Shown here: positions 26,671 to 36,049 of the stretch, piece by piece
How the letters are laid out: the number at the start of each line of letters is the position of its first letter
How positions within the stretch are numbered: position 1 is the first letter of the stretch
Origin: Allobrachymonas chironomi DSM 19884
GTDB lineage: Bacteria > Pseudomonadota > Gammaproteobacteria > Burkholderiales > Burkholderiaceae_C
Direction of reading: 5' to 3'
NCBI RefSeq assembly: GCF_000374625.1
Contig: NZ_KB894772.1
Location: 44,550 to 108,549, forward strand
DNA length: 64,000 nt
Notes under the pieces: model-generated
What the model saw: the letters and a program-made list of their open reading frames with translations, nothing else
Database searches by the model: none
Told to the model about the DNA's origin: nothing
Translations under genes and position numbers: made by a program

Positions 26671-27432
26671 TTAGAGGTACTTTTTGAAGCTGCCCGCGGT
26701 CAGGCTCACCGCGAGTCCCAGCAAGGCCGCGCTGGGCAGCAGAATCACCAGCGGATGCACCGAAATCGGCAGCGCGAGGTAGGTGACCCACGGCAGCACG
26801 GCTAGCGGCATCAACGAGGCTTTCGCACGGTGGTAGATGAAGCCCGATTCGCGGCCCGCGCCGAACCGGCGCACGTCGCGCCGCACCAGCCCGTCGATCA
26901 AGCCGACGAAGGCCGCGGTAAGGATCAGCGGTAGCGTGAGCACCAGGACCAGCAGGCGCACCAGGAACGTGAGCGTCGTGAAGGCTGCGGCGATCAGGTA
27001 GCTCTCGGCCCAGACATAGACCTGGCTGATGTAGTAGCGGAAGTTGCGCACGCCGTCCTGGCTCTTGCCCTGGCTGGGCGCACGGGCGCGCTCTGCGGTC
27101 TGGCTCGTGCGCTCCAGCAAGCCTGAGCGCACGAACACCCATTCGTAGCCGGTATCCACCAGTTGGTGTGCTGTACGCCCTGGCTCCTGCACGACCACGC
27201 TGCGCGTGAAGTGGTTCGACAGGTGCCCCAGCTCGTACTGCAGCATCTGCTGGGAATGCCGCCAGCCTTGATCCTTCCAGAACAAGTGCATGCCGACGCA
27301 CTCCACCACGATCGAGAACAGCAGCGAGCCGATCAGCACCCCGAGCAGCCGGAACGGCAAGGTGATGGTGCCGACGATCAGGCCCTGGCGCTGGTTCTGC
27401 TCCCGTTGCGCGGTTGAGGCGGCATCCTTCAT
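26671..27432 (-). CDS. ICE membrane protein, TIGR03747 (PFL_4697)
   Basis: 253 residues with membrane segments at about 28-50, 165-190 and 215-240. It occupies the conserved place after traD in this class. It overlaps traD by 4 nt and ends the first transfer operon. The function is unknown. Confidence 0.83.
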   Translation of the reverse strand: MKDAASTAQREQNQRQGLIVGTITLPFRLLGVLIGSLLFSIVVECVGMHLFWKDQGWRHSQQMLQYELGHLSNHFTRSVVVQEPGRTAHQLVDTGYEWVFVRSGLLERTSQTAERARAPSQGKSQDGVRNFRYYISQVYVWAESYLIAAAFTTLTFLVRLLVLVLTLPLILTAAFVGLIDGLVRRDVRRFGAGRESGFIYHRAKASLMPLAVLPWVTYLALPISVHPLVILLPSAALLGLAVSLTAGSFKKYL

Positions 27433-29621
27433 GGCGATGCCTCGTTGCCTGCGCTGTCCTCGGCGCCGGTGACCACCGCGCCAGGCTCGGCCGGAGCGGC
27501 GTCATCCAGCAGATCGTCGGGCAAGGACGCATCCTGCAAGGCCGGGGAACTGGTGAACTCCCACCACTGCGTGGCCTCGCTGTAGCTCCGGCGCATGTAC
27601 CCCGCGAGTTGCTGCAAGTCCGCCGGCATCACTTCGTCCGGGTCCGGCGCCGGCAGCGGCATGCGCACCTTCCAAAGCTGGCCGCCCTGCAGCAGCGCGA
27701 AGCATTGGCCTTTGGGCAGGCCGACGACATGCGACGGCTCGATCATCGGTACGCTGGTGCTGCTGATCCGGTCCTGCGTGTTCGACGTGAAATCCGTCGC
27801 CCCACGGATGTCCGAGCTGTCGGTGGCGCCCGAGACGATGGTGGTCGTATAGACCTCGACCTTCGGCAACTGCCGGGTCAGCAGTTCGGCCGTGGCGGTC
27901 TCCCTGACCCTGAGCATGAACAGGTTGTTGAAATTTCCGATCACCTGGCCGGCCTTGGCCCGGTTGCCGATGCGGGCCTCGATGTCCGAGAGGGTCTGCG
28001 TGTACGCGGTAACCTGTAGCCCGGCACCACCGCCCTTGTTGATCAGCGGCACGAATTCGTCACCCATGAGTTCATTGAATTCGTCCGCATGGACATTGAT
28101 CGGCACGCGCGCGCCGGCCGATGCACCCGGCAGGCCGTCGTCGATCCCGTGCTTGTAGATGTGGCCGGCGACCGACACGAGATCGCTGAACATCGAGTTG
28201 CCGACTGCGGCGGCGACCTCGGCGTCGGAGAGCGCATCCAGGCCCACATAGACGATGGCGCGCTTTCGGATGACCTGCATCCAATCGAAGATCGGACGTG
28301 GGTCGGCCAGGTCGGAGTAGTTCGGTGCCAGAAGCTGGGCGATCTTGCCGCTCGTGAGCTTCTCCAGCAGCGGCAGCAGCGATGCGACGATCTTGTCGAA
28401 ATAGGTCTTGTCGTAGCGGACGGCACTGCGCAAGCCGTCGAGCACCGGGTCGTAGTTGCGCGCCTGGGAGAGGTACTGCTCCAGCGCCACGACGCGCTTC
28501 TCGCGCCCGATCATGTTCCTGGGGATGTTCTTCTCGTTGAGCTTGGCCTCGATCTGGACGATCACCTCCCAGGCCTTGGGCTCCGTCTTGGCGAAATAGT
28601 GCTGGGCGTACTCGATGAACAGCGCGTCGATGTTGATGACGTGGCGCTGGATCAGCATGTAGTCCGGGCGCTGCCCCAGTTCCACCAAGGCGCGCGCGAT
28701 GATGTTGACGAACCGCCACGCGAACTCCCTGAAAGCGGCACTGTTGCCTTCGCCGGAGAGCTGCCCCGCGATGCGCGTCGCCACTTCCGAGATCCGGCCG
28801 AAGCGGCCCACGGCGTTGTAGCGGGCGCTGATTTCCGGCCAGCCCAGGTGGAAGATGTAGAACTCGCCTTCGCGGCCCGCGCGCTGGGCCTCGACGTACA
28901 TCCGCTTCAAGAGATCGGCATCCCCCTTGGGGTCGATGACGATCACGACCTCGTGCTCGCCCGCGGCGTTCTTGCGGCGGATGTCCTGGGTGACGAACAA
29001 CTCGGCGAGCCGCGTCTTGCCCACGCGCGTGGTGCCCAGCACCAGCGAATGCCCGACGCGCTCGCCCAGCGGCAGGCTGACATCCACCTCGTCGGGTTCG
29101 ATGCCATGCAGCCGCGGCAGGCCGCCGACCGGCGGCAGCGGGCGCACCGGATTCATGGGCACGTCCCAGCCCGTGAGCGCGGGCAGCCGGGACAGCGGGA
29201 ACGGCGCGAACTCCAGCCGTTCCTCCAGGCGCCTCGCCAGCCGGTAGGCCGGCGTCGGCTCCACGTACCGGCGAAACTCCGGCCGGTACGTCTGCATCAG
29301 CCTATGGGTGTGCTTCTGCTCCCAGAGGAACCCGCGCCCCACGAACAGCCGCTGCTGGCTGACCGGCACGTCCTTGCTCGTCATCACGTACCGCGGCAGG
29401 CGGCGGATGTTGCGCCGGTAGCGCAGGATGACGCGGGCATCGCGATAGCGGATTGCGCCGTAGGCGCCGAACGCCAGCGCGCTGCCGACGCCCATCGCTG
29501 GGCTCAGCGCGAGCGACCATGGGGCCACCAGGCACAGAAACGCGGCGCCTGCACACGCCGCGACGGTGTATAGCTCCACCGCTGGACGTAGCAGAACCTC
29601 GACCGGCTGTTTCCCCGACAT
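27429..29621 (-). CDS. traD: Type IV coupling protein TraD (SXT/TOL subfamily, TIGR03743)
   Basis: 730 residues. Two N-terminal membrane segments (about 18-55) and a Walker A GTTRVGKT (196-203) with a Walker B near IVIDPKGDADL identify the VirD4/TraD motor. It recruits the relaxosome to the channel and pumps DNA. The length fits the family. It starts 4 nt after the TIGR03765 stop. Confidence 0.92.
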   Translation of the reverse strand: MSGKQPVEVLLRPAVELYTVAACAGAAFLCLVAPWSLALSPAMGVGSALAFGAYGAIRYRDARVILRYRRNIRRLPRYVMTSKDVPVSQQRLFVGRGFLWEQKHTHRLMQTYRPEFRRYVEPTPAYRLARRLEERLEFAPFPLSRLPALTGWDVPMNPVRPLPPVGGLPRLHGIEPDEVDVSLPLGERVGHSLVLGTTRVGKTRLAELFVTQDIRRKNAAGEHEVVIVIDPKGDADLLKRMYVEAQRAGREGEFYIFHLGWPEISARYNAVGRFGRISEVATRIAGQLSGEGNSAAFREFAWRFVNIIARALVELGQRPDYMLIQRHVINIDALFIEYAQHYFAKTEPKAWEVIVQIEAKLNEKNIPRNMIGREKRVVALEQYLSQARNYDPVLDGLRSAVRYDKTYFDKIVASLLPLLEKLTSGKIAQLLAPNYSDLADPRPIFDWMQVIRKRAIVYVGLDALSDAEVAAAVGNSMFSDLVSVAGHIYKHGIDDGLPGASAGARVPINVHADEFNELMGDEFVPLINKGGGAGLQVTAYTQTLSDIEARIGNRAKAGQVIGNFNNLFMLRVRETATAELLTRQLPKVEVYTTTIVSGATDSSDIRGATDFTSNTQDRISSTSVPMIEPSHVVGLPKGQCFALLQGGQLWKVRMPLPAPDPDEVMPADLQQLAGYMRRSYSEATQWWEFTSSPALQDASLPDDLLDDAAPAEPGAVVTGAEDSAGNEASP

Positions 29622-29625
29622 GGCT

Positions 29626-30174
29626 TCATTGCTCGATGCCGGTGGCCGTGATCAGCGCCGGGTAGTGCCGCAGGCCCAGGCGATCGGCCAGGTCGTCTCC
29701 GGCCACGGGCGCGAGGGGCACGCCCGGCGCCAGGGTACGCAGCCGTGCCAGGCCCTGCACGGTCTCGACGTTGACCACCAGGCCGACCGCGCCGCGTTCG
29801 CGCAAAGCCGCGCCGCGCCGCTGCAACCAGGCCCGGGAAGCCTCGTCGTCGCCGATGACCGCGAACGGCCGCAGGCCGGGCGCTTCGATCACGCGCCGCG
29901 CGACGGTGCCGGGCGTGAGCTTGGTGCTGCGCACCGGCAGCATCGCGGCTTCGTCCGCTGGCGTGGCGGGAACCCGGGGCGTCGGGATGGGTGGCCGGGC
30001 CGGCGCGTTGGCGCGCGGCTGGAGGTTCAGGGCCTCGTAGTACGGCAGCGCCGACGTGCCGCCATGGTCCTCGACCACGATCAGCGGCTCGCCGGCACGC
30101 GAGGCCAGCGGCAGGCCTGCCAGCAGCACGAGCAGGACCGTGAATGCGAGATGGGCCGGATGGGGTTTCGTCAT
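29626..30174 (-). CDS. ICE periplasmic protein, TIGR03765 (PFL_4695)
   Basis: 182 residues with a signal peptide (FTVLLVLLAGLPLASRA) and a compact domain ending GLRHYPALITATGIEQ. The family accompanies traD and the transglycosylase in this ICE class; its role is unknown. The ATG overlaps the upstream stop by 4 nt. Confidence 0.8.
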   Translation of the reverse strand: MTKPHPAHLAFTVLLVLLAGLPLASRAGEPLIVVEDHGGTSALPYYEALNLQPRANAPARPPIPTPRVPATPADEAAMLPVRSTKLTPGTVARRVIEAPGLRPFAVIGDDEASRAWLQRRGAALRERGAVGLVVNVETVQGLARLRTLAPGVPLAPVAGDDLADRLGLRHYPALITATGIEQ

Positions 30175-30773
30175 GGGGAGGTCTCCTGGCGCGCGGCGAG
30201 GACCGCGGCGGTTGGGCGTGCGCCCTGCACGCGGGCAAGGTGGCGGGACACGCTGCGCCGATAGCGGGCGGCGGGCTCGCCACCCGCAGGACGGTGGTAG
30301 CGGCCGATCGCCAGCAGCCAGTCCTCGCCGGAGGTGTGCTGCTCCTTCAGGATCTCGGCGGCGATGGCGAGGTTGCGGTACGGGTCCAGCAGGTCGCACG
30401 CGCTGGTGAAGCGGTGCTTGTGGTAGCCGAGGTTGATCTGGCCCAGGCCCGCGTCGATGCGCGTGTGCGGCGTGGCGCGCATCGCCTGCTGCAGGCCGGC
30501 GCAGGCATCGGCCCGCGTGGCGAAGCGGCGGGACTGGCCGGCGACGTTGAGGGACCACGGCCATGGGACGATGCGCCCGTTGCGCCGGAGGCCGCTCTCC
30601 TGCAAGGCCACGGCGTAGAGCACCGTCGAGGGGATGCCTGCGCGCTGGGCGGCAAGCTGGTAGGCCGGTGGCGGAACCTCCTGGGCATGGCCCGTGCAGG
30701 TGTACAGGCCAGCGGCGAGCACCAGTGCGCGCAAGAACTGCGATACGCGGGCGGCTACGGCTGGCGCTGCCAT
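30171..30773 (-). CDS. Lytic transglycosylase of the conjugation system
   Basis: 200 residues. A signal peptide (about 12-30) is followed by a SLT-like domain with the catalytic Glu in YAVALQESGLRRNG (about 57), and GLGQINLGYHKHRF. It would open peptidoglycan for the channel. It overlaps the TIGR03759 gene by 19 nt and the TIGR03765 gene by 4 nt. Confidence 0.85.
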   Translation of the reverse strand: MAAPAVAARVSQFLRALVLAAGLYTCTGHAQEVPPPAYQLAAQRAGIPSTVLYAVALQESGLRRNGRIVPWPWSLNVAGQSRRFATRADACAGLQQAMRATPHTRIDAGLGQINLGYHKHRFTSACDLLDPYRNLAIAAEILKEQHTSGEDWLLAIGRYHRPAGGEPAARYRRSVSRHLARVQGARPTAAVLAARQETSP

Positions 30774-31480
30774 TGGCCGTTCACCTCGCGCACGGCGGCG
30801 GGCAAGTCACCGGACAGGCCGAGCGCCAACCAACGGCCACTGTCGTGGTTGAGCGTGATGCTGCCGGCCCGCACGCGCGCCGGGTCGATCTGCGCGCGCT
30901 TGGCCCAGTCCCGAATGCGCGCGTCGTCCTGGCGGCTGCCCACCATGTACAGGTCGAACTCCGCGCCCGAGGATTGCAGGCGCTGCACGAGCTGCCCGCA
31001 GGCGGCGCAGCCGTCCTTGACGAACACCGCCATGCGGCCGCTGCCGCGCGTGGCGACAGCGCCCGGCTTGTCATCAGGCAGGTTCACGCGCTGCATGCCC
31101 GGATTCAGACGCTGCCAGGCTTCGTCGTAGGCGCGCTGGTAGGCGAGCAGCTTCTCGACGCGGCGCGCTTCGACCTGCACCTGCAGTTCTGCGTAGCGCC
31201 GCCGCTCTTCGTCGGTGCGTGCCTCGATGCCCAGGGCGGAAAGCGGGTCCAGGTTGGGCGAGTAGATACCCAGCGGCCCGTCCATCAGCTCGCGGTAGCG
31301 TTCCCATTCCTGCCGTTGCAGACCCCATTCGCTGGCCGTCCGGTCGTCCAGCACGCGGGCGGCCAGCGGGCGCTCCTGGCTCTGTGCATTGCGCGCGGGT
31401 GCCGTGGCGGGTTGCTGCGCCCAGGCGGGCCACTGCACCGACGCCAGCACGAGTACGGAAAGGAGGATCGACGGCTTCAT
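30755..31480 (-). CDS. ICE protein, TIGR03759 (PFL_4693)
   Basis: 241 residues with a signal peptide (LSVLVLASVQWPAWA) and a C-terminal thioredoxin-like part with CAAC (VKDGCAACGQLVQRL, about residue 160). It may handle disulfides or be structural; the role is unproven. GGAG lies 8 nt before the ATG. Confidence 0.8.
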   Translation of the reverse strand: MKPSILLSVLVLASVQWPAWAQQPATAPARNAQSQERPLAARVLDDRTASEWGLQRQEWERYRELMDGPLGIYSPNLDPLSALGIEARTDEERRRYAELQVQVEARRVEKLLAYQRAYDEAWQRLNPGMQRVNLPDDKPGAVATRGSGRMAVFVKDGCAACGQLVQRLQSSGAEFDLYMVGSRQDDARIRDWAKRAQIDPARVRAGSITLNHDSGRWLALGLSGDLPAAVREVNGQWQRQP

Positions 31481-31494
31481 GGGGTGTGCTCCGG

Positions 31495-32139
31495 TCAGGG
31501 GATCGCCACGCGGCGCGTCTGGTCGCCGGCCTGGAACACCGCGGTGTTGCCCTCGACCGCCTGCAAACGCCATGGGCCGACCGCATCACCGGGCAGCAGC
31601 ACCTGAAGCTGGTCGGGTGTGAGGTCCCCGGCTGTCGGCGCGACCGACACGCTGCGCTGGCCGGCGCGCAGTTCGGCGCCGACGACGCGGAACGGCAGTG
31701 GCGGCGGTTCGGCCTTGGAGGCGGCGGGCTTGCTTGGTGCGCGTGCTTGGACGGGCGCTGCGGCACGCGCGGCGGTCTGGCGTGTCTTGATCTGCTCGAT
31801 CTCCGCGCGCAGTGCCTGAAGATCGTCGGCGGCGGCATAGCCGTTCAGCGACTTCTCCACCTGGGCGGCGCGCGCTTCCAGGATTTGGCGGGTATCTTTG
31901 AGGTCAGCGGCCGTTGCGACGGCAGGACGCTGCTGGATAGCCTCGATCGTCTCGGCCAGGCCAGTCGCCTGCGCTTCCAGGCGTTGCAGGCGTGAATCCA
32001 GCCGGTCCTGGTCGGTTTGGTCGCGCATCGCCAGGTAGCCGAGCGCCACGATGACGCTGAGGCCGATCAGCCAGAGCCAGAGCAGGCTTTGCACCACCAC
32101 GGCGGCGGTCGGGCGCCGCGAAGGTTGCGGAGCATTCAT
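31495..32139 (-). CDS. Bitopic ICE protein with a coiled coil (PilP-like position)
   Basis: 214 residues. A membrane segment at about 18-36, a coiled coil (about 42-120), an Ala/Pro linker and a small beta-rich C-terminal domain (FRVVGAELRAGQRSVSVAP). The layout recalls PilP-like pilus assembly proteins but I cannot name a family. It is coupled to the PilL-like gene by a 4-nt overlap and has a GGAGG ribosome binding site. Confidence 0.7.
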   Translation of the reverse strand: MNAPQPSRRPTAAVVVQSLLWLWLIGLSVIVALGYLAMRDQTDQDRLDSRLQRLEAQATGLAETIEAIQQRPAVATAADLKDTRQILEARAAQVEKSLNGYAAADDLQALRAEIEQIKTRQTAARAAAPVQARAPSKPAASKAEPPPLPFRVVGAELRAGQRSVSVAPTAGDLTPDQLQVLLPGDAVGPWRLQAVEGNTAVFQAGDQTRRVAIP

Positions 32140-32735
32140 GGCTGGCCTCCTGGAATGGAAGGCATCAGCGGGAAGGTCTGCACTGCATCGGCGGCGCTCG
32201 GCTCGGGCGTGGGTTCGACGGCCACGCGGTCGCCGGGCCGGTCGAAGCAAATCTGTCGGGCGCGGTCATCCGCGTGCAGTTCCCAGGCCGGCCCAGCCAG
32301 GGTGAGCAGTGCATCGCGCAAGGTCATGGGACCGAGATGCAGGTGCGCCGCCGGCAGCGGCAGCGCGTACAGTTCGATCACGGCATGCGCGGTCTGGCAC
32401 AGGCCGTAGCCGCTGCGTTTGAGTACGTGCCGCAGCCCATCCCCGACCGTGGCGCGTGCATCCTCGGGCATGGACACGTCGATGGTCTGCAACAGCAGGT
32501 CGCGCTGCGCTGCCATGGGTGCCAGTTCGACCAGTGTGTAGCGGGCGTAGCGCACGACCGGGATGTACTCGGGCGCTTCGGGTTCGGGCGCGGCCGAGAC
32601 TTCCTCGATGGTGTCGAGCGCGACCGGCGCAGTCGTCGTCGCGCAGCCACCGGCCAGCACCGACCACAGCAGGCCGAGAAATCCCGCCAGCAGGCGGCGT
32701 TCGGGATGGTGAAACCAGGGTGGAGAGGGGCACAT
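32136..32735 (-). CDS. PilL-like lipoprotein, TIGR03748
   Basis: 199 residues with a lipobox (LAGGC) and a periplasmic domain of the PilL N-terminal kind (YTLVELAPMAAQRDLL). It is the first gene of the transfer operon that runs to TIGR03747. The TTGTTTG box lies 59 bp upstream of the start. Confidence 0.8.
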   Translation of the reverse strand: MCPSPPWFHHPERRLLAGFLGLLWSVLAGGCATTTAPVALDTIEEVSAAPEPEAPEYIPVVRYARYTLVELAPMAAQRDLLLQTIDVSMPEDARATVGDGLRHVLKRSGYGLCQTAHAVIELYALPLPAAHLHLGPMTLRDALLTLAGPAWELHADDRARQICFDRPGDRVAVEPTPEPSAADAVQTFPLMPSIPGGQP

Positions 32736-32793
32736 AGCTCGGCGTCCTGAAACATCGAGCCCTCACCATCGCCGCTCTGGCCACGAACGGCAG

Positions 32794-32801
32794 CAAACAA
32801 T
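32794..32801 (-). promoter_or_regulatory. Transfer-operon box ATTGTTTG before PilL-TraD
   Basis: GCATTGTTTGCTG on the minus strand, 59 bp before the PilL-like start and just after the helicase terminator. It matches the sites at 17280 and 26634. Confidence 0.5.
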
Positions 32802-32835
32802 GCGAACCACGCAGCGCCCGATTTACCGGGAGCGG

Positions 32836-32860
32836 AAAAAAAACGGCCCCGAAGGGCCGT
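32836..32860 (-). terminator. Strong rho-independent terminator after the helicase gene
   Basis: On the minus strand the stem ACGGCCC/GGGCCGT with a TTCG loop is followed by eight T. It lies 13 nt after the helicase stop and separates that unit from the transfer operon. Confidence 0.92.
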
Positions 32861-32872
32861 AAGTGGAACGTG

Positions 32873-35152
32873 TCATGCGGCGACAAGCTGCCGGGCCAGT
32901 GCGACCTCGACGGAATCGCCGTCCTGGTTCAGGACATCGAGCCCCGATTCGGGCACGTCGCCCGAGGTGGACTGCGAAACCATGATCTTCTTGGCCATCA
33001 GCTCCAGGCAGGTCATCTGCGAAGTGGCAGCGTAGCCGAGGTAGATCACGCGCACGTGCTGTTTCTGCCCGATGCGCCAGGAGCGGCGTGCCGCCTGTTG
33101 AAGGCTATAGACGTTGTAGCCAGACTGCATGAACACAATCGTCGGGAAGTCCAACAGGTCCAATCCCGTCTTGACCAATTCGGGATTGGTGATGAGCACG
33201 TCGATGCCACGGTCCAGTTGCTCGGCGATCCAGTCCTCGCGACGACTGGCATCCACGCTTGCGCGCAGCACTGCCACCCGAAAACCTTCCTGCTCCAGCA
33301 GCACCTTCAGGCGCGACGTGGTGTCGCGCGTGCCGGTATAGACCGTGTAGGCGAGGACCTTGCGCCCCTGCGCCTTCTCCTCTTTGCAGATGTCGATCAG
33401 CTCACGCTCCTTGGGGCTGATCTCGAACTCGTTGAACTGAGCCGGGACGAACGCCAGGGTGTTGCGCGTGCGCGGATGCACCACGGTCTCCGACCGGAAG
33501 CAGCAATCCGGCCAGGCCAGCAGCACGTTGAGGACCACACCCAGCAAGGTCGTATCGCGTCGCGCCAGAGCCTGTTTCAGCTCCGCGGTCAGCCGACCCG
33601 CCAGATCGCGGTAGGCCGCGGCTTGCGCCGTGTCCATCGCGACTTCGCGGAACTCCTCGTCATACGGCGGCAGGACGTTGCCGCCGATGTCCTTGAGCTT
33701 GAGGAAGATCGTGAACGGCAGGATGCAACGAAGTACGCCCTTGGGGCCGAAGCCCGGGGCCTTGACCGTGCGCACCGATACCTTGGTGCCCTTGGCCGTC
33801 TTGTGCGCCGTGCCGGTGCTCTCGGAATAGATGTCCTTCAAGACCCCGTGATCGCGCATGAACGCCATCGCGGCCGAGGTCATGCTGCCGCTCGTGGTCG
33901 GGCGGTAGCCGTCTTCGATCATCCGCCCCGGAAGGGCTCGGAACAGCAGGTGAAAGAGATCATCACCATAGCCGCCCATCAGCGTGCCGGTCAGCAGCAA
34001 GGTCTTGCGAGCCTTCGCCGCCAGCACGCCCATGGCCTGGCCTTGGGCACTGCCACCGTTCTTGTACTCATGGGCCTCGTCGGCGACGAGCAGGTCGAAC
34101 GTGCCTTGCGGAAGGTATCTCTTGATAAACTCGGACGGTTGGTAGCCGCCCTCACCGAAGCCAAACTCCATGCTGGCCATCGCACGTTCCATGCGCGTGG
34201 CCTGACGGTCGGAAAACACCAGCTCGCCGTTGCCGTCCATGAGGTTGATGAACTCATGCACGTTGTCCCCCAACATCGAGGCAAGGAAACCATCACCGAA
34301 GCGCTTCATGAGCTTCTGCGCGGTGATTTCCCCGATGGTCGGGATGCGCTTCAAGGCTTTGAGGACGGCCGAGGATTGGTCGCTGCCGGACAGGCTTCTC
34401 GGGCGGATCAGCGTCCACAGGGGCGCAGCGCAATGGCCACACTTCCTGCGGTACTCCTCGGCTTCGAGCGCGACCGGGTTGACCGGCTCGCCGTCGAGGT
34501 CGGTGATGACCGTGCCGCAGTCCGGGCACGCTGCCACGTCGCCGTGGCGGGTGCGCCGCGTGGTGAAGACGGGCTTCCAGTGGAAGCCCATCCGCATCCT
34601 CACGCGGCCCAGGACGAAGAACTCCTGACCCGTGGGCTGCACACCCAACTGCTCACGCAGCTTGATGAGCTTGACGAGCGTATCCGGCCCGTTGAGCACC
34701 CACACTTTGGCGCCCGCTACCGTCTCCTGGATCTCGCGCCGCCACTTGTAAACAAGGTGCGGTGGCGAAAGCACCAGGGTGCGGCGGTAGCCTTCGGCGT
34801 TGAGGACGGCGGCCGTGGCGATGCCGACGGTCGTCTTGCCGCAGCCCATCTCGCCGTTGACGATCGCGGCGCGTTCGCCACGGTCGATCAGCAGTTCGGC
34901 AGCAGCGTGGACGACTTCGGCCTGGGCCGGGAACAGCTTGCGCTTGAGGCTGGCGACGATGACTTGCCGGTGCGCCTGCGGTTGGCCGGTATAGACCGGC
35001 GGATTGGCGCTGTTGAGGGCGTCGAGCAGTTCGTCGCCGAACTCGCCGACGAAATCCTGAAGGCTCAGGGTCAGAGGGTTGGATTCCGCGTCGAGCAGTT
35101 CGCCCTGCACGGGCGTGGCTTCAGCGGTAGTGGTTTCGAGATCGAGGGACAT
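32873..35152 (-). CDS. SNF2-like DEAD/DEAH helicase with a zinc ribbon
   Basis: 759 residues. Walker A GEMGCGKTT (about residue 102), a zinc ribbon (CPDCG ... CGHC, about 210-260), a DEAH box (VADEAHEYK, about 355), and a C-terminal helicase domain with SLQQAARRSWRIGQKQ, the SNF2-type motif VI. It is a large ICE-backbone ATPase that probably remodels DNA. I used the ATG at 35152 (GGAG 6 nt before). A terminator follows it; the methyltransferase gene lies 0.9 kb upstream. Confidence 0.87.
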   Translation of the reverse strand: MSLDLETTTAEATPVQGELLDAESNPLTLSLQDFVGEFGDELLDALNSANPPVYTGQPQAHRQVIVASLKRKLFPAQAEVVHAAAELLIDRGERAAIVNGEMGCGKTTVGIATAAVLNAEGYRRTLVLSPPHLVYKWRREIQETVAGAKVWVLNGPDTLVKLIKLREQLGVQPTGQEFFVLGRVRMRMGFHWKPVFTTRRTRHGDVAACPDCGTVITDLDGEPVNPVALEAEEYRRKCGHCAAPLWTLIRPRSLSGSDQSSAVLKALKRIPTIGEITAQKLMKRFGDGFLASMLGDNVHEFINLMDGNGELVFSDRQATRMERAMASMEFGFGEGGYQPSEFIKRYLPQGTFDLLVADEAHEYKNGGSAQGQAMGVLAAKARKTLLLTGTLMGGYGDDLFHLLFRALPGRMIEDGYRPTTSGSMTSAAMAFMRDHGVLKDIYSESTGTAHKTAKGTKVSVRTVKAPGFGPKGVLRCILPFTIFLKLKDIGGNVLPPYDEEFREVAMDTAQAAAYRDLAGRLTAELKQALARRDTTLLGVVLNVLLAWPDCCFRSETVVHPRTRNTLAFVPAQFNEFEISPKERELIDICKEEKAQGRKVLAYTVYTGTRDTTSRLKVLLEQEGFRVAVLRASVDASRREDWIAEQLDRGIDVLITNPELVKTGLDLLDFPTIVFMQSGYNVYSLQQAARRSWRIGQKQHVRVIYLGYAATSQMTCLELMAKKIMVSQSTSGDVPESGLDVLNQDGDSVEVALARQLVAA

Positions 35153-35172
35153 GGTGATGCTCCAAAGAAAAT

Positions 35173-35211
35173 GGGGCATGCACCACCCCCAACGGGGCAA
35201 TGGCATGCCCC
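35173..35211 (-). promoter_or_regulatory. Leader hairpin before the helicase gene
   Basis: Arms GGGGCATGC and GCATGCCCC (9 bp) enclose a smaller CCCC/GGGG hairpin. The structure ends 21 nt before the ATG, close enough to affect ribosome access. It is one of a family of GC-rich leader hairpins in the 35-48 kb region. Confidence 0.55.
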
Positions 35212-35284
35212 GGAGTGGGAAGAGAATCGGCGCGTGGCCGAAGGTTGAAGGTGCGGGCCTGGGTGGCCTGCGGGTGAACCGTGC

Positions 35285-35590
35285 TCAGTCCTCGGACGGT
35301 AACACGATGACGGTGGCGCTGCGCTGCGCGTCGGTAACGATGCGAATGGCCAGCCCTGGGTGGATCACGTAGTGCGACTCCAGCGAAGCACCTGATTGAA
35401 GCGCGGTGCTGTTGGCCTGCCATTGCTGGACGTTGACGTCTCCCCAGTCGCCACGGGTGTGGCGCCTGAAGTACGGGATCGGGTCGAGCCGACCTGCGCG
35501 GACCAGGTGGTCAACGGCTCTGCTGAAGATAAGCGCCCCGATGGGGAACGCCAGCCTCTGGCAGTAGGTTTCGATGCGATGTGATGCCAT
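35285..35590 (-). CDS. Small ICE protein, paralogue of the gene at 35680
   Basis: 101 residues. The core LDPIPYFRRHTRGDWGDVNV and the end TVIVLPSED match the next gene upstream (IDPLSYVQRHVRGDWGEID, TVVQLPEE). No known domain. GGAGG lies 5 nt before the ATG. The two look like a tandem duplication that has diverged. Confidence 0.68.
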   Translation of the reverse strand: MASHRIETYCQRLAFPIGALIFSRAVDHLVRAGRLDPIPYFRRHTRGDWGDVNVQQWQANSTALQSGASLESHYVIHPGLAIRIVTDAQRSATVIVLPSED

Positions 35591-35679
35591 GGGCTCCTCC
35601 TTGAAAGGTTATTGAGCCACGACACCCCTGGCGGAGTGAAGTGGCTCCGTCAGGTGGATGGGATGACGAGGCGGTGCCT

Positions 35680-36000
35680 TCAGATCAGGTCGCGCTCTTC
35701 GGGAAGCTGGACCACCGTGGTCTGGTGGTCTTCGCTGGTCTTCACGATCAACACCAGTTCCGGCGTGATCCGGTACTGGGAGATCATCAGGTTGTCCTGA
35801 TCGAGTGCGACATCGTTGGCCTGGCGGGTGGCCTCGTCGATCTCGCCCCAGTCGCCGCGCACGTGGCGCTGCACATAGGACAAGGGGTCGATGAGACCTC
35901 GGCGGGCCAGCCAATGCACCTTCTCGCTCAACTGCAACGAGGCCGGTGCGAACAAGGGTTGCTTGTGCGGCGCGGGCCGCTTGAACGGATTGGGGAACAT
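35680..36000 (-). CDS. Small ICE protein, paralogue of the gene at 35285
   Basis: 106 residues with the same RHVRGDWGEID core and a C-terminal half of beta strands (YRITPELVLIVKTSEDHQTTVVQLP). GGAG precedes the ATG. The function is unknown. Confidence 0.7.
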   Translation of the reverse strand: MFPNPFKRPAPHKQPLFAPASLQLSEKVHWLARRGLIDPLSYVQRHVRGDWGEIDEATRQANDVALDQDNLMISQYRITPELVLIVKTSEDHQTTVVQLPEERDLI

Positions 36001-36049
36001 GGTGTTTCTCCTTCGATGAAGTGCAGCGGGACGTCGGGCGTCCGGTGGA

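Noticed and set aside
32870..35248. A 792-codon open frame on the plus strand opposite the helicase gene
   Set aside because: It is the antisense shadow of a GC-rich gene with clear helicase motifs; the product has no domain and an unnatural composition.
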